Shown here: in pieces, positions 1 to 11,193 of the stretch | How positions within the stretch are numbered: position 1 is the first letter of the stretch | How the letters are laid out: every line of letters begins with the position of its first letter | Source: Saturnia japonica | Taxonomy: Eukaryota > Arthropoda > Insecta > Lepidoptera > Saturniidae | Direction of reading: 5' to 3' | DNA: 64,000 nucleotides | Assembly: GCA_033032175.1 (NCBI GenBank) | Contig: CM065307.1 | Coordinates: 9,610,001 to 9,674,000 of the forward strand | Made by a program: the position numbers and the translations under genes | The notes under the pieces: generated by a model | What the model saw: the letters and a program-made list of their open reading frames with translations, nothing else | What the model was told of the DNA's origin: nothing | The model's database searches: none

Positions 1-382
1 GTTATGTATTTTTAGTAAAACCATTCTGATTCTTCATTACAATAAAACGACTCCATCGGCCATATTTTTTATTCACACATCTGACACTAATACATTTCAT
101 TGCTTTACAAAAGCATGGACTTAAAACTAACTTTCATAAAATCATAAACTAAAATATGATGGTCATTGTCTTCCAATACTTATATCATCGGCCAGTTGAT
201 AGGGTATAAGAAATTTCAATATTACTTTTAGATAAAGTAAAAAAAAAAAAAAATCGTAAATTCATTTATGTACACTTTTCAATAACACTTTTGGGAACCG
301 TAAAAAAATGAATTTAAAAAAATTTAAAATTTCATTAATTCTCAATAGATTTTGATGAAATTTTATACACGGGTAGTCTTAC
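1..382. other. AT-rich sequence, no gene
   Basis: Nothing coding is recognised. From about 300 onward the sequence joins a dispersed repeat whose hallmark is a phrase close to TTTTGATGAAATTTTATACA followed by CGGG. Expected downstream exons of the DUF89 gene were looked for on the minus strand and not seen. Confidence 0.5.
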
Positions 383-384
383 TA

Positions 385-568
385 CAGTGTAAACTCTTTA
401 TAACGATACTCAAGGAACTGAGCATTTTTTGTCGTTATAGAGAGTTATCGTTATATGGAGTGGAGTTTCAATATGTGGGTTTTAACGCAAACCAACCAAG
501 TTGGGCTCACTTCAACGTTATAGGGAGTTTATCGTTATAAAGGATAACGTTATAAAGAGTTTACACTG
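385..568. mobile_element. pogo-like MITE, copy 1
   Basis: A 184-bp element with terminal inverted repeats CAGTGTAAACTCTTTATAAC, flanked by TA at 383-384 and 569-570. A TA target duplication and CAGTG ends fit the Tc1/mariner-pogo group; the pogo assignment is inference. It contains no transposase. The interior is built from variants of a GTTATAGAGAGTTATCG phrase. Two further copies are at 9368-9536 (opposite orientation) and 38068-38236 (same orientation). Confidence 0.85.
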
Positions 569-570
569 TA

Positions 571-909
571 TTTACATAATTAATGGGCTATAAGAATTGT
601 CAATATTACTTCTAGAATTTAAAAAAAAGTAATTCAAAAAGTTTAACTGTCATCAATTCTCAACGGATTCTGATTAAATTTTGTAGACGGGAAACACATC
701 ATACTATAATTAAGAGTCCATAAGAATTGTTAATAATACATTAGAATAACAGTTTTCAACCGATTTTGATGAAAATTGTACACGGGAAATTCCACTCCTC
801 AATTGATACGGCATATGAATTGTCAACAATATCAGTTAAAATAAAGGGATTTGAATAATAATGTTTGCGTAGTAACAAACGCGTGCGGAGCCGCGGGCAC
901 ACCGCTAGT
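571..909 (+). repeat. Family A dispersed repeat with CTAGT end
   Basis: Tandem ~100-bp variants of a unit containing GATTTTGATGAAAATTGTAC then ACGGG, ending at 905-909 in CTAGT after a GC-rich palindrome-like tail (GTGCGGAGCC GCGGGCAC). The reverse-complement copy is at 45118-45690 and a partial copy at 56870-57060. The CTAG-T end resembles Helitron 3' ends, but no 5' end was identified, so the class is open. Confidence 0.55.
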
Positions 910-1217
910 AGACTATATAGTAGGCAGCTTTATAGTTTAACTTTTCCTAAGTTGGTCAAAAACTAGATCACCTACCGATTGCAGAGCACCAGTGTAGAGC
1001 AAATGGTGGTGGAGTAGAGTTTTAATATTTCATTTATTATTGTAATATTATAAGTATTAATATTTTTTATTTAAAAGATTTAAAAAAGGTTTCAATATTA
1101 ACTATTATAATTATTAATTATGATTATATGAGTGATTACTGATTATGCAGTATTTCATCACACTTTAGGTTTATTAAATGGAATATCCTTATGTATAATC
1201 TACTTCAGCAGAACATA
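910..1217. other. AT-rich sequence, nothing recognised
   Basis: AT-rich DNA up to the BEL insertion point. The base composition changes sharply to GC-rich at about 1223, where the element begins. Confidence 0.5.
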
Positions 1218-1222
1218 CTAAA

Positions 1223-1976
1223 TAAAAAGGGCGCGTGCGTAAGCCCATATACAAATGTGCTACGTCAACTTACACAGAGCGGGACCGCGCACCGAGGGCG
1301 CGAACGCGACGGAAACGATTCCCTCGTACTCTGTATAACCGACGGCGGATAACACGCTACGGTAACCAGCTGTCTGGAAACCAGTGCGTGCGAGCCCCTC
1401 TCACTACGTGCGACCGACCCTGCTCACACCCGAAACTACTAGGCGTGAAGAGGGCGAAACATTAAGGTACACACGCAGTGAGGTGCCTGCTGGTAGGCGC
1501 GGCGATGACGTAGCACGGAGCGGATTGGACTGGGTCGCTGGCGGGTTGAACACTTAGTGAAGATGCAAAATGACACACAGGCACCACAATAAAATTTGCT
1601 GTATTCTTCAAGACACAATACAATTTGTTGGTACTATCTTCTGGGTACTGTTTCTTCCAGTTTCTTGAGTCTTGAGTCTTAAAACATACAGAGAAGGCCA
1701 ATTTACCTATATAACACAAAACATTACATACAACTTCTATATAATATGAATTATCGATGATATATGATTTCAATACTTTAAGTGATTATCTCTATTGAAT
1801 TACAAACATTTTCATAACTTATATACTGTTCTTATATACCTACACGCTATAGTAACATATTCAAAGCATTAGACACATTAAATTATTGATTGTTCGTACA
1901 AATGATTCATCCCTACAACTTATATTTACAATTGTTATTCTCGTATCATTACGCTTAGGCCTATGCGTCGCTAACA
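1223..1976 (-). repeat. BEL/Pao 3' LTR (internally deleted)
   Basis: Matches the right LTR over 1404-1976 with only about five or six differences. It lacks the ~412 bp present at 7365-7776 of the other LTR; the junction is at 1680/1681. Its GC-rich left end, 1223-1403, has no counterpart in the other LTR. In element orientation it starts TGTTAGCGACG. Intact LTR length would be about 1.16 kb. Confidence 0.8.
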
Positions 1977-2500
1977 GTCTCCCCCCCAGTGTACGCTCCG
2001 TCGTGCACTCCAAATTGAGGTCGCGACGTTGCAGGCACGATGACGATGAGTCTCGACGTGGGACGCCTCAGCACACCTCCTCTTGAGGTCCGGACGTCCG
2101 CCACACGTGTCCTACCATCTGGGCCGGGGTAGCTGCTGGCGACGACTTCGCCTCGCGGCCAGGTGTTGCGTGGTAGGGAAGCATCGGCGATGATAACTAT
2201 AACGCCCCGTTGTGGTTGTGGAGCCTCTCTCCCGCTGATCTTCCGTGGCATGAGCGTTGGCAGATACTCGCGCAGCCACCTCCTCCAGAAGTGGTCCGCC
2301 AGACGTTGCGATGTTTTCCAGTCGGCCCGGCCGATGAGTGCGTGCTCGTCGAAGCTTCCGACAACCGATGAACCACAGGAACGACCTATAAGGAAGTGGT
2401 TAGGGGTTAAAGCTTCCTCATCTTCCGGGCTAGCGCTCAGGTGAGTGAGCGGGCGTGAATTGACGGTGTGCTCCACTTCCGTGAGCAGGGTGTGCAGCAC
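1961..2500 (-). pseudogene. BEL/Pao pol: integrase C-terminal region
   Basis: A 179-codon frame that resembles the conserved C-terminal domain of Pao polyproteins (DUF5641): it begins with a VEHTVNSRPLTHLS stretch and has a TPNHFLIGR motif. It follows the integrase core of 2524-3087 in a different frame; a single missing A in an AAA-CAG context near 2547 explains the shift. The stop at 1961 lies inside the 3' LTR, so the last residues are LTR-encoded. Confidence 0.75.
1977..1987 (-). other. BEL/Pao polypurine tract
   Basis: On the minus strand a run GGGGGGGAGAC directly precedes the LTR start TGTTAGC. This is the expected plus-strand priming position. Confidence 0.7.
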
Positions 2501-2523
2501 TTCTTCTGGCGGGCTTCTCTCGT

Positions 2524-3087
2524 TCAGGATCGCGGAGAGGGCTGTTTGACGGTTCGCACCATTCGTTCCCAGGCGCCTCCCATGTGTGGCGCGCCGGGTG
2601 GTATTAACTTCCAGGTGATGCCTTCATGACTTGCCGCTTCACCCAGCTCGGATTTCTTCAACCTCGACATTTCGTCACGCAGCTCGCTATTTGCACCAAT
2701 GAAGTTTGTGCCATTATCACTATACATTACCCGCGGGTTCCCTCGCCGGGCAGACATGCAATGTAGCGCCATGACCATGGAGCTGGTACTTAATGATGGC
2801 ACTAATTCAAGGTGTATCGCGCGCGTCGTTAAACAGGTGAAGAGAGCTCCCCATCGCTTCTCTCTTCGCCGGCCGATGGTAACGTGCATAGGGCCGAAAT
2901 AATCGACCGCGGTGCACGTAAACGGATGCGCTTCGTGTTGCAACCGCTCGGCGAGTAGATCTCCGGTTGGCGGCAATTGCGGCACCATTGACATTCGTGT
3001 AGTACCTTCTTCACAGAATTCCGTAGTCCTAGAATCCAGTACGTTTGTCGCAGTTCGTTCATGACGGTCGCATGATTGGCGTGGCAA
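2524..3087 (-). pseudogene. BEL/Pao pol: integrase core
   Basis: Integrase catalytic domain. The three acidic positions are visible in AVDYFGP, YSDNGTNF and GGAWERM, with 49 residues between the second Asp and the Glu. The N-terminal zinc-binding region lies in the preceding frame (2829-4178), so a frameshift near 2975 separates zinc finger and core. The frame ends prematurely because of the frameshift near 2547. Confidence 0.85.
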
Positions 3088-4178
3088 AATTTTCGATGAT
3101 AGCGATCGATGAGTAGGCGAGCGATTTTATGTTTCCCGTCTAGGACCGCTAAGTTTCTGCTACTCATGTTCATCTTCCGTGTTCTGTCTCGCAACCGAAT
3201 GATACCGTGTTCGTCGAGCTGGACGTCTATTTTCCTTAGTTTGCTACCTGTCTTGATGGGTAAGTTTTTCCATAAACATTCCATCTCGTCCCCGAATGAA
3301 TCCAGTTGACTGTGGTGTAGTAGGGCTAGCTCGGCCCGCTGCAAACACTGATCGGGTATTGGTATAAACTTTGTTGTACTTCCTTGCGCCTGTTTTGTTC
3401 GAATGGTATTCCGGATTTCTTTTTTCTTGTGTGGCTTCCAATCGCTATCGCGCGCGACGTTCACGACGCGACCTTTTTTACACAGTTCTGTAAATTGGAA
3501 TATTCTCGCCACGGTTCGCAATAGTTTTATCCAACTTGAAAATCGTTCCGGACTCGGTAGTGTGTGTTCATTCCTTGCGCGCGCGGTAAGTACAGTCGCA
3601 GACTTCTTTTCTTCATCCGACACTTGCTCACACTTTCCCAAGTGTTTCTGTGGCCAATCCGTGTCTGGCCGATGAAGAAAATCTGAACCGACGAACCATT
3701 TGGAATGTTCACTGAACCCATTTGGCACTCCCCGGGTGGCTATGTCCGCCGGGTTTTCGCGGGTCGGCACCCACCTCCACTCGTGTGGCTTCGAAATCTC
3801 TTCGATGGCTGCCAACCTGTGGGCCACGAACGGTTTGAAGCGGCGCGGATCGGCTTCCATCCACTGCAGTACTGTGTTCGAGTCTGACCAGTAGAATTTG
3901 TCCGTGGTTTTCAGTTCCAGTTCTTCAGTGATCGTGTTGGCCAGCCTCGCTCCCAGCAGTGCAGCCTGTAATTCTAGCCTGGGTATTGTCACGGGTTTGA
4001 CCGGTGCCACTCTAGTTTTCCCCGCAATCAATGTGACACATACCCCGTTTGCGATCGATCTCCAGTAACATGCCGCTGCATAGGCCGTTTCGCTGGCGTC
4101 CACAAAGGTGTGCAGTTGCCCCGCTCCCATGGACGGCGTCAGACAACGTGGAATTTTCATATCTCGTAGCACGGACAA
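2829..4178 (-). pseudogene. BEL/Pao pol: RNase H and integrase zinc domain
   Basis: Contains the RNase H-like start HTFVDASETAYAAACYW and the KFYWSDSNTVLQW segment typical of Pao elements, then the integrase zinc-binding region with HRKFCHANH and CQWCRNC (HHCC). Reading continuously upstream through 4251-4544 needs only one nonsense change near 4252, where TGA stands for an expected TGG Trp. The frame breaks near 2975 before the integrase core. Confidence 0.85.
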
Positions 4179-4250
4179 ACTGTTGATGTATTCGCGCCAT
4201 TGGTGATGAGCCTCTTCCCCGATGCTCTCATTCCAGTCAGTCCCGGTTCT

Positions 4251-4544
4251 TCACAGGGTTTGTAATAGCCGTTTTCCCTGTATAAGAATAGGCGCGACCA
4301 ATCCTAGCGGGTCGAATGTGGACATCACCGCGCTAGTGACTTCGCGTTGTGTAGGCGCTCTCTGGTTTTGTATGACGTCACTCGGTGTATTTCTGAGGTT
4401 ACTATAGAACGCCAAACAATCTTCTCCCACTAGCCAACGTAGTCCGAGCGTTTTCTCTCTCCGTTGTCGCCTATGTGAATCTCTTGTGGGGATGTTCCAT
4501 TTTTTGCCAGGTTGTTCAGTAGTTGCGCGTTGTTGCTCGCCCAT
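4251..4544 (-). pseudogene. BEL/Pao pol: RT-RNase H connection
   Basis: Carries the end of the reverse transcriptase region, including TLGLRWLVGEDCLAFY and a STFDPLGLVAPI motif characteristic of Pao polyproteins. It is one frame away from the RT core (4430-5080); the shift lies near 4455. It ends at a TGA within an otherwise open frame. Confidence 0.8.
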
Positions 4545-5168
4545 TGCCGCAGTTCGAATCCCGCCTTCCTATGGATCGCTTGGACCGCCATCGCGGTTTC
4601 TATAGCTTGCGTGCTTGATGTGAAGCTCTGCAGGTAATCATCCATGTAGTGGTTTCGGACGATCGCTTGGGCCGCTTCCGGGTGTGTCGCTTTGAAGTCC
4701 TCTGCATTCCGGTTTTTGACGTAGATGGCGGTAGCTGGTGTTGACGCGGCACCGAAGATTACCGACGTCATTCGGTATTCGGTCGGCTTCGATGACCGGT
4801 CATCTCCTCGCCATAGGAATCGCAGGCTGTCGCGATCCTCTTCACGCACGCGGATCTGCAGGAACATCTCTCTGATATCGGCGACCACTGCGACCGGCCC
4901 CTGCCGAAATCGCAACAGGACTCCGAACAGCGACTGCAGTAGGTCGGGTCCCGGGAGCAGCGCGTCGTTTAAACACTTGCCGTCGTATTTAGCTGCGGCG
5001 TCAAATACGATGCGGGTTTTCTCTTCTGCGGGTGCACCACGGCAAAGTGCGGCAAATAGAATGTGCCGGCTTCGGCCCAAGCGGCCGGTGCCTTCTCGGC
5101 ATATCCACTGTCGAGTAGGTTCTGAATTTGTTTTGTGTATTCCCCTTTCAGTGCGGCATCTTTTTCGA
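4430..5168 (-). pseudogene. BEL/Pao pol: reverse transcriptase core
   Basis: Reverse transcriptase with the catalytic YMDD at about 4637-4648 (context NHYMDDYLQ), preceded by RIVFDAAAKY and DIREMFLQIRV. The open frame is 4430-5080. The few residues linking it to gag-protease lie in the other frame between 5035 and 5168, including a TAG stop at 5168-5170 and a one-base shift near 5035, so translation from gag into RT is broken twice. Confidence 0.85.
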
Positions 5169-5170
5169 GC

Positions 5171-7147
5171 TACTTTTCTATGCCGTTCAGACGATGACGA
5201 GCCATTGCGTAATTGTTCGGCAAGGTCTCCTCATCGCTCTTCCACAAGAGACCTGACTCGAACCTTCCGTCGGGTCGCCTCTTCGTGGTGTTGTGGAGGA
5301 TCTCAAGGGCTCTCCCATCGGCATCGTTGGTGGGGCGGCGCTGCTGCACTCCGATGGACTCTAGTTCGAAGTGGCTCTTGATTAACTTTTCTATGTCGGC
5401 CTCTTCACTCACGTTGTTTACGTGGTTGACAAATTTCACCGGCGTAGAGTCACTCGTAGAGCAGCAACCGTGTAGCACCCATCCCAGACTAGTGAGAGAA
5501 GCAACTGATTGGTTCGGCTTCCCCTTGATGATTTTTCTCGATACAATCATCTCCCAATTGTCTTGCCCGATGAGTAGAGCCGGCCTCTCTTTGCTGTAGA
5601 CGAGCTCGCTTCTGTTCTTCAGATGCGCACATTTGTTTATAGTTTCCATACTCACATGTTGCGGCGACCACTTTAGGTTGGTTATGGTCCGGACTCCTTT
5701 CAATAGGCGCTTGTCCCGTCGGTGAGCTCCTTTAATTTTGATGTCCACTATTAGAAAGTCCTTTCTCTCAATGAGCTTTCCCCCGACGGTCTCGAGGACG
5801 AGCAGGTCTTCTTTGCCCGAGGCTCCGATCTCTTGAGCCACGACGTTGTCCAGCAGTGACACGGTTGACCCCTCATCAAGTAGCGCGAGCACACGAGCGG
5901 AGCCGGCCGGTCCGAATACATCTACCGGTATCATTTTGAGGTAGACCTCTTTCCCGTCCGCGGCGGCGTACACAGTTTTGATAGTGGCCTCTTCATTTTC
6001 GCCCTGTTGTATCTGTGGTTGCGGTTGCGGTCGCGGCGCGGGCTTCTCTGGCGGCGCTTGTGCCGCTTGACGAATTGCGTATAACATTATGTGATGTTGC
6101 CGTCCACACTTACGGCAAGATGGCCCTTTACAACTGTTCTTCGAATGTTTCTGACGCAAACACATAAAACACAATTTTTTATTTTTCACAATCACCCATC
6201 TGTCTTCGGTGGTTGCCTCTCGAAACTGTTTGCATTCAGTTATCCAGTGATCGCGACTTTCACAAATTACACAACATTTTTTGCCACTGGATATTGTTTG
6301 TTTCTCTCTGTTGTCTTCGGTTCGCGCAGTGTGCACACGCCAGTTGAACCGTTTCGCAGGTGCTTCCACTGGCGCGAACGTTGCCCACAGGTCAGCTTCG
6401 TTTTCTAGGAATTTTCTAAGGTTCACTAGCACTGGATCTTCTGTGTGCTCCTTAACATAATCGAACCACCTGATCCGTAACGATGGTGATAATTTCTGAA
6501 CAATGTCTCGACTTACCTGCGGTGAGCAGAGGTACTCCGGCTTCCGTAGAGCGCTTATTGTGGCGACGGCGTTGCTAACTCGACTGGCGAACGCGCATAT
6601 CTCGTCACAAGATTCCCCTATGTGAGGCAACTTCTCTATGGCGGCTAATTCGGCCAGGACGAGACGTTCCGGATTCCCGTACCTCCTCTCCAATGTTGCG
6701 ATGACTTCTTCCGGATAATGGGCTGTGAACAACATTTGTCGCACACTCTCTTTCGCAGTGCCGTGTATGGAGTGCCTTAGACGAGCCATATTCTGTGTGT
6801 TGCTAAATTGTGCGACAGAATCCCGATATGTTCTCAGGAACGGTAACCAGTCTTCCGATGCTCCATTGAAGCTAGGCAGATCGGCATACTTCGACGGTGC
6901 GGCTGGTACGACGGCTCGTGTTGAGGCTTGCACAGCGGTGACAATTTTATCGGCAATTTTCTCAATGTCACTTACCTTGACATATGACTGCTGTGTTTTT
7001 TCGCACTCCTGTTTCTCCATGATGGTCGCACTTTGGTTTATCCACTGCTCAATGTGTGTGGATTGCACTTCGCGTTCGATGTCTTCGTCTACGTGCGACC
7101 GACCCTGCTCACACCCGAAACTACTAGGCGTGAAGAGTGCGAAACAT
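5171..7147 (-). pseudogene. BEL/Pao gag and aspartic protease
   Basis: The longest open frame of the element, about 632 codons counted from a GTG at 7068. A DUF1759-type Gag region spans roughly residues 50-230. Zinc knuckles follow: C266-C269-H274-C279 and C300-C303-H308-C313, both perfect CCHC spacing, with a third partial knuckle at C318/C321. The protease active site is D398-E-G-S in LALLDEGSTVS. No in-frame ATG exists at the expected start. The frame runs open from the gag body straight into the LTR to a stop at 7147, which shows that the gag start, leader and primer site were removed by a deletion at 7088/7089. The first in-frame ATG is codon 17. Confidence 0.85.
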
Positions 7148-8072
7148 TAAGGTACACACGCAGTGAGGTGCCTGCTGATAGGCGCGGCGATGACGTAGCA
7201 CGGAGCGGAATGGACTGGGTCGCTGGCGGGTTGAACACTTAGTGAAGATGCAAAATTCACACAGGCACCACAATAAAATTTGCTGTATTCTTCAAGACAC
7301 AATACAATTTGTTGGTACTATCTTCTGGGTACTGTTTCTTCCAGTTTCTTGAGTCTTGAGTCTTGATTCTTCAGCTTGTGGCGCCCGTGTGTGCCGGTTG
7401 GCCTCAGTAGTGCGCCTTTTATATTGTTTGCCAGAGAGCGAGACGGACGATGGCGTCTCTATCCGTACTGCTCATTACCAAACTTGGGTGTGGTCCGGTA
7501 ACCGCGGTAATGCGCCGTGGTTGCACTATCGCTGTCTCTATCTATTATTATTATTACTTGTATGCAGAATACAATAAGTCGTTAATATCTCTAATTACAA
7601 CTATTCAATTACTATAAAAACTATTTCACATTAATGTAGACACAAATACCTATCCAAAAAGACTAACTTTAACATTATAGGTTAATAAACATGGTAGATA
7701 CAAAGCGTTAAACATTGCAACTTTAAAACAGCTTGAAACTCGTTATTTACACACTATTTGATGTTACAAACATTATAAAACATACAGAGAAGGCCAATTT
7801 ACCTATATAACACAAAACATTACATACAACTTCTATATAATATGAATTATCGATGACATATGATTTCAATACTTTAAGTGATTATCTCTATTGAATTACA
7901 AACATTTTCATAACTTATATACTGTTCTTATATACCTACACGCTATAGTAACATATTCAAAGCATTAGACACATTAAATTATTGATTGTTCGTACAAATG
8001 ATTCATCCCTACAACTTATATTTACAATTGTTATTCTCGTATCATTACGCTTAGGCCTATGCGTCGCTAACA
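7089..8072 (-). repeat. BEL/Pao 5' LTR (truncated at its 3' end)
   Basis: 984 bp that contain the 412-bp block missing from the left LTR but lack the ~181 bp equivalent of 1223-1403. Element-orientation start is TGTTAGCGACG. The boundary at 7089 joins LTR directly to gag coding sequence with no primer binding site between. Confidence 0.8.
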
Positions 8073-8077
8073 CTAAA

Positions 8078-9365
8078 AGTGTAAACAAACACACAACTGA
8101 GCGGTTTCTCTTTTAAAACTTTCTTCGAAATTTTAGGTTAATCTTGCGTACTCATTGTCTATGGAGGTTTTAAAATATCTATTTATAATATTTTGGATAA
8201 TATTTTTTAAATTAACATAATAGACAAGAGTTTTATTTTTGTTTTGTTACAAATTCGCATGGTAATTAAAAAAAAATTAAAAAAGGAATTTCAATCTGTT
8301 ATCAATTATATGAATATGTATTGGACTGCAAATAAAACATTGATAGTTGTAAAGGATAAGAACAGAACTGATAGTACAGAAAAAAACTTATCAGTCATTT
8401 TGTAGCCATCCCACTCACATGGTTGGCAGCATGTGCTCATTGGCTCAAAGATGCCGTGCACACAAGAGGCTGCAAGCCACAAGGTGAGGTTAAAAACAGT
8501 GTTGGTAGATGGCAAATGTTCTAAGCCCGGTGAAACTGTTAAAACCTTAAATGGCTCCAGGGCCCTTAGGTGAAAATAAGTAGTCACTTAGAAAAAAAAC
8601 TACAAGAGACAAGCAGCAAACATTCAGAATAGTAGTTATGAACATCTGTACTATAAGAATAAGAAAATATTGTAATATAAGAATCAATTTACAACAACCA
8701 CTGTTATATATTATCAATATACAACTACCACTGTTATATATTATCAATATTAACAGAACATGTTAAATAAAATAATATGTAATTTTATTTAAATTCGCCA
8801 GCAGATTCCATGCCGCAATTCATTGCATTGCAGCATGCATTGCATTCCAGCAAATCATGTAAAATTAAAAAAAAAAAATTTAACATTTTTAAATGTAACA
8901 TTTAAAGTAATTATTAAGAACTAAGAAATAAATTTCAGTGCAAAATTTGAATGTTAGTAGTTTTAAGAAGTTGAAGATATATTTTTATAAGATGTTGAAG
9001 CAAAGAGGCTTTGATATAAAACTAGTATAATCTCTTTGCATATCATTGTATGTTTTTTATTTATAAAAAATAATGTTTAAAATGTCTTGTCAACTGAAAA
9101 ATGTCAAGTGAGAAAATATAATATATTGTTTGAGATACAAATATATATTTTCTAACATATCGTGATATAATTAGCTAATATTGTTACCTATTCCAAATTG
9201 TTTATTATTTGCTATAACTACAAATAATGAAATATAATATTCATACGATTCCTGGCAAAAACTGTGTTTTCATATAAGACTCTGCTTATGGTGTGAACAA
9301 ACACACTAGATTGCTACATCGGCAATACAATGGCAACCCTGGAATATATACCCCTCACTATTATG
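8078..9365. other. AT-rich sequence with a small tandem duplication
   Basis: No gene is recognised. 8300-8580 has higher GC and looks like a dispersed repeat, but no second copy was found here. A ~32-bp unit containing CCACTGTTATATATTATCAA is duplicated in tandem at about 8693-8752. Confidence 0.4.
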
Positions 9366-9367
9366 TA

Positions 9368-9536
9368 CAGTGTAAACTCTTTATAACAATAAACTCCCTA
9401 TAACGTTGAAGTGAACCCAACTTGGTTGATTTGCGTTAAAACCCACATATTGAAAATCCACTCCATATAATGATAACTCTCTATAACGACAAAAAATGCT
9501 CAGTCCCTTGAGTTTCGTTATAAAGAGTTTACACTG
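9368..9536. mobile_element. pogo-like MITE, copy 2
   Basis: 169 bp with the same CAGTGTAAACTCTTTATAAC ends as 385-568, in opposite orientation, flanked by TA at 9366-9367 and 9537-9538. It lies in the intron after exon 3 of the DUF89 gene. Confidence 0.85.
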
Positions 9537-9729
9537 TATATGTAAATTGATCATTTGACTTGTTTGTTTACTCTTTTAGTATGTTCTGCTGAAATCAACT
9601 GTAACTAACATCACTAACAACTATAAATTTTATTAAAATATATATATTTATACCAGCTATGGTAAATCTTGGTTCAAGGTAATTTATATAAAATACAGAC
9701 ATACTATCCAGTGCAAAAATAAATCTTAC

Positions 9730-9860
9730 CTCTAATTTGATGAGCCATTTATCTAAACCATCAAATAACCATGGCCTTTTTTGAATTTTTTGTAGTGCTT
9801 CGTAAAGTCCACAATCTAATATGGCAGTTACAGCCTGGGCACCCCAGTCAAACATGTTTC
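9730..9860 (-). CDS. 4'-phosphopantetheine phosphatase-like, exon 3
   Basis: Encodes 43 codons plus a 2-nt start, with the phrase NMFDWGAQAV followed by RPWLFDGLDKWL. This strongly recalls the DUF89 domain at the C-terminus of PANK4, where an N-FDWGA motif precedes the metal site. The acceptor is TTTCAAACAG and the donor GTAAGA. Incoming phase 1 matches exon 2 and outgoing phase is 0. The following exons, with the catalytic Asp-Asn metal ligands, are not found down to position 1 and are presumed to lie off the window. Confidence 0.85.
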
Positions 9861-10576
9861 CTGTTTGAAATGGTTACATTACAATATATTTTAGAATTTC
9901 ATTATTTTTTACATGTTGATATGATATGTAAATTAAAAATACATCTCAAGGAACAAAGATGTTATGATCATGTCATACATACTCTGTTTGTATTTAATAC
10001 TGGTTTTCAATAAATCTATAAATTACTGTAATCCAAAAAAATCTATTCATACAGTTATAATTCATAAACACTGAAATGGGAAGTCCTAATCCACCCACCA
10101 TATTCTCCAGATATTGCCCTTTGGACTTACTACCTGTTCCAATAGATTGCTCATGGTTTGTCAAAGCAGAATTTGACTTCTTATGAAGATTGTAAAAATT
10201 GGATGGATTCATGGATTGTTTCCAAGGATGAAGCAATCTTCTGACCCATCTCCTACCCAAAAGATAGCAAAAAGTAGAAACAAATGATGGGAAATGTGTT
10301 TTTTTCGTTTTCATTAAAAATAAAAATGTTATTTGTCTCACCTAAAATGCTATGAATGAAATTCTACAATTAATATATTTTGAGAAATTTAGGTATGTAA
10401 ACTGGAAGGTGTGGAAACATTTTGATAGGTTCCAAATGATATATTTTGTAAAAGAACCAGTGGTAACTTAGACATTCATAAATAATAAATTGGAATCTAA
10501 ATTAATTAAAGCCTATTTGACTTTAACTATAAGAAGTTCCTAATGATACATTATTGAATAATTATATAAAGCTTAC

Positions 10577-10782
10577 CAGCTAGTACTCCTCTGCATAGCT
10601 CAATCCATTTCTGACGATCATCAGGTATTGCGTCTATCTCTGCCAATCTAGCACTCAATGTTGCTAACGCCCCATCATTTTCAAATTTCTTTTGTTGCTT
10701 CCACAAATCAAAGAACCCCTGAGAACGAAGGCAAGTTTCGTTGATGTCAAGGAGTAATCGTACCGTTAACTGCCCATGAGCA
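10577..10782 (-). CDS. 4'-phosphopantetheine phosphatase-like, exon 2
   Basis: 206 nt encoding 68 full codons in phase with both neighbours, with a TTTTAG acceptor and GGTAAGC donor context. The product is helical and contains AHGQLTVRLLLDINETCL and ARLAEIDAIPDDRQKW, the N-terminal helical subdomain of DUF89 metal-dependent phosphatases. Members act on damaged phospho-metabolites; the PANK4 type removes phosphate from 4'-phosphopantetheine, countering CoA synthesis. The function is family knowledge, not shown here. Confidence 0.8.
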
Positions 10783-10954
10783 CTAAAATTATAAATAATA
10801 AAATTAGCAATAAAAAAAGCATATTTAACTGCATTACTTTATTATAAATTACCTATTCAAAGAAACCAAAATTTTAGGTACTGAAAAGTGAATGCTGAAT
10901 GCATGCCAAGAAATTTTAGCATTCACTATCGTGACCAAGGGTTGTAATACTCAC

Positions 10955-11193
10955 AGAGGATTTATCCTAAGTTCCTTTATTGCTTCTACATAGCAAGTCT
11001 TGAACTTTAGGGCACGTATTTCGACAGTAGGATCATTTTTATTAGCAAGCGCGAAATTAACATATCTTTCGACGAGCTTTTCACAAGTGTTCAACCAATA
11101 TTCTCTCGCTTCTTCATCAGTTAATAAATCCAAAGTGTCTGGATTATATTTTTCAGGTTCACATAATATGTGTGAAAGTCCAAAATGTTCCAT
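10955..11193 (-). CDS. 4'-phosphopantetheine phosphatase-like, exon 1
   Basis: The first coding exon: ATG at 11193 (context AGAATGG), then 79 codons plus 2 nt, ending at donor GTGAGT. It begins MEHFGLSHILCEPEKY and includes NPDTLDLLTDEEAREYW, typical of stand-alone insect DUF89 proteins (Drosophila CG5828-like, about 360 aa) rather than the full PANK4 fusion, since there is no upstream pantothenate-kinase-like domain in this exon. Together the three exons give ~192 residues, about half of the expected protein. The likely location is cytosolic. An alternative is another DUF89 subfamily such as ARMT1. Confidence 0.8.

Larger units (their letters stand above)
1223..8072 (-). mobile_element. BEL/Pao LTR retrotransposon (degenerate)
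   Basis: A minus-strand element in order: 5' LTR (right), gag-protease, RT, RNase H, integrase, polypurine tract, 3' LTR (left). A 5-bp target duplication CTAAA is at 1218-1222 and 8073-8077, and the left copy sits exactly where AT-rich host DNA gives way to GC-rich element DNA. BEL/Pao membership rests on DUF1759-type gag, a DEGS protease, NHYMDDY reverse transcriptase and a DUF5641-type C-terminus. The coding region carries about four frameshifts and two stops. No primer binding site is seen, because the 5' LTR end and the gag start are deleted. It lies on the same strand as the DUF89 gene, probably in its intron. Confidence 0.9.

Noticed and set aside
352..540. 62-codon open frame
   Set aside because: It lies over the pogo-like MITE; it is a shadow of repeat sequence.
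2163..6408. Many plus-strand open frames opposite the BEL element
   Set aside because: Antisense shadows of GC-rich retroelement coding sequence; none shows protein motifs.
8306..8587. Possible next exon of the DUF89 gene
   Set aside because: The translation has no DUF89 metal-site motif and no phase-0 acceptor at its start.
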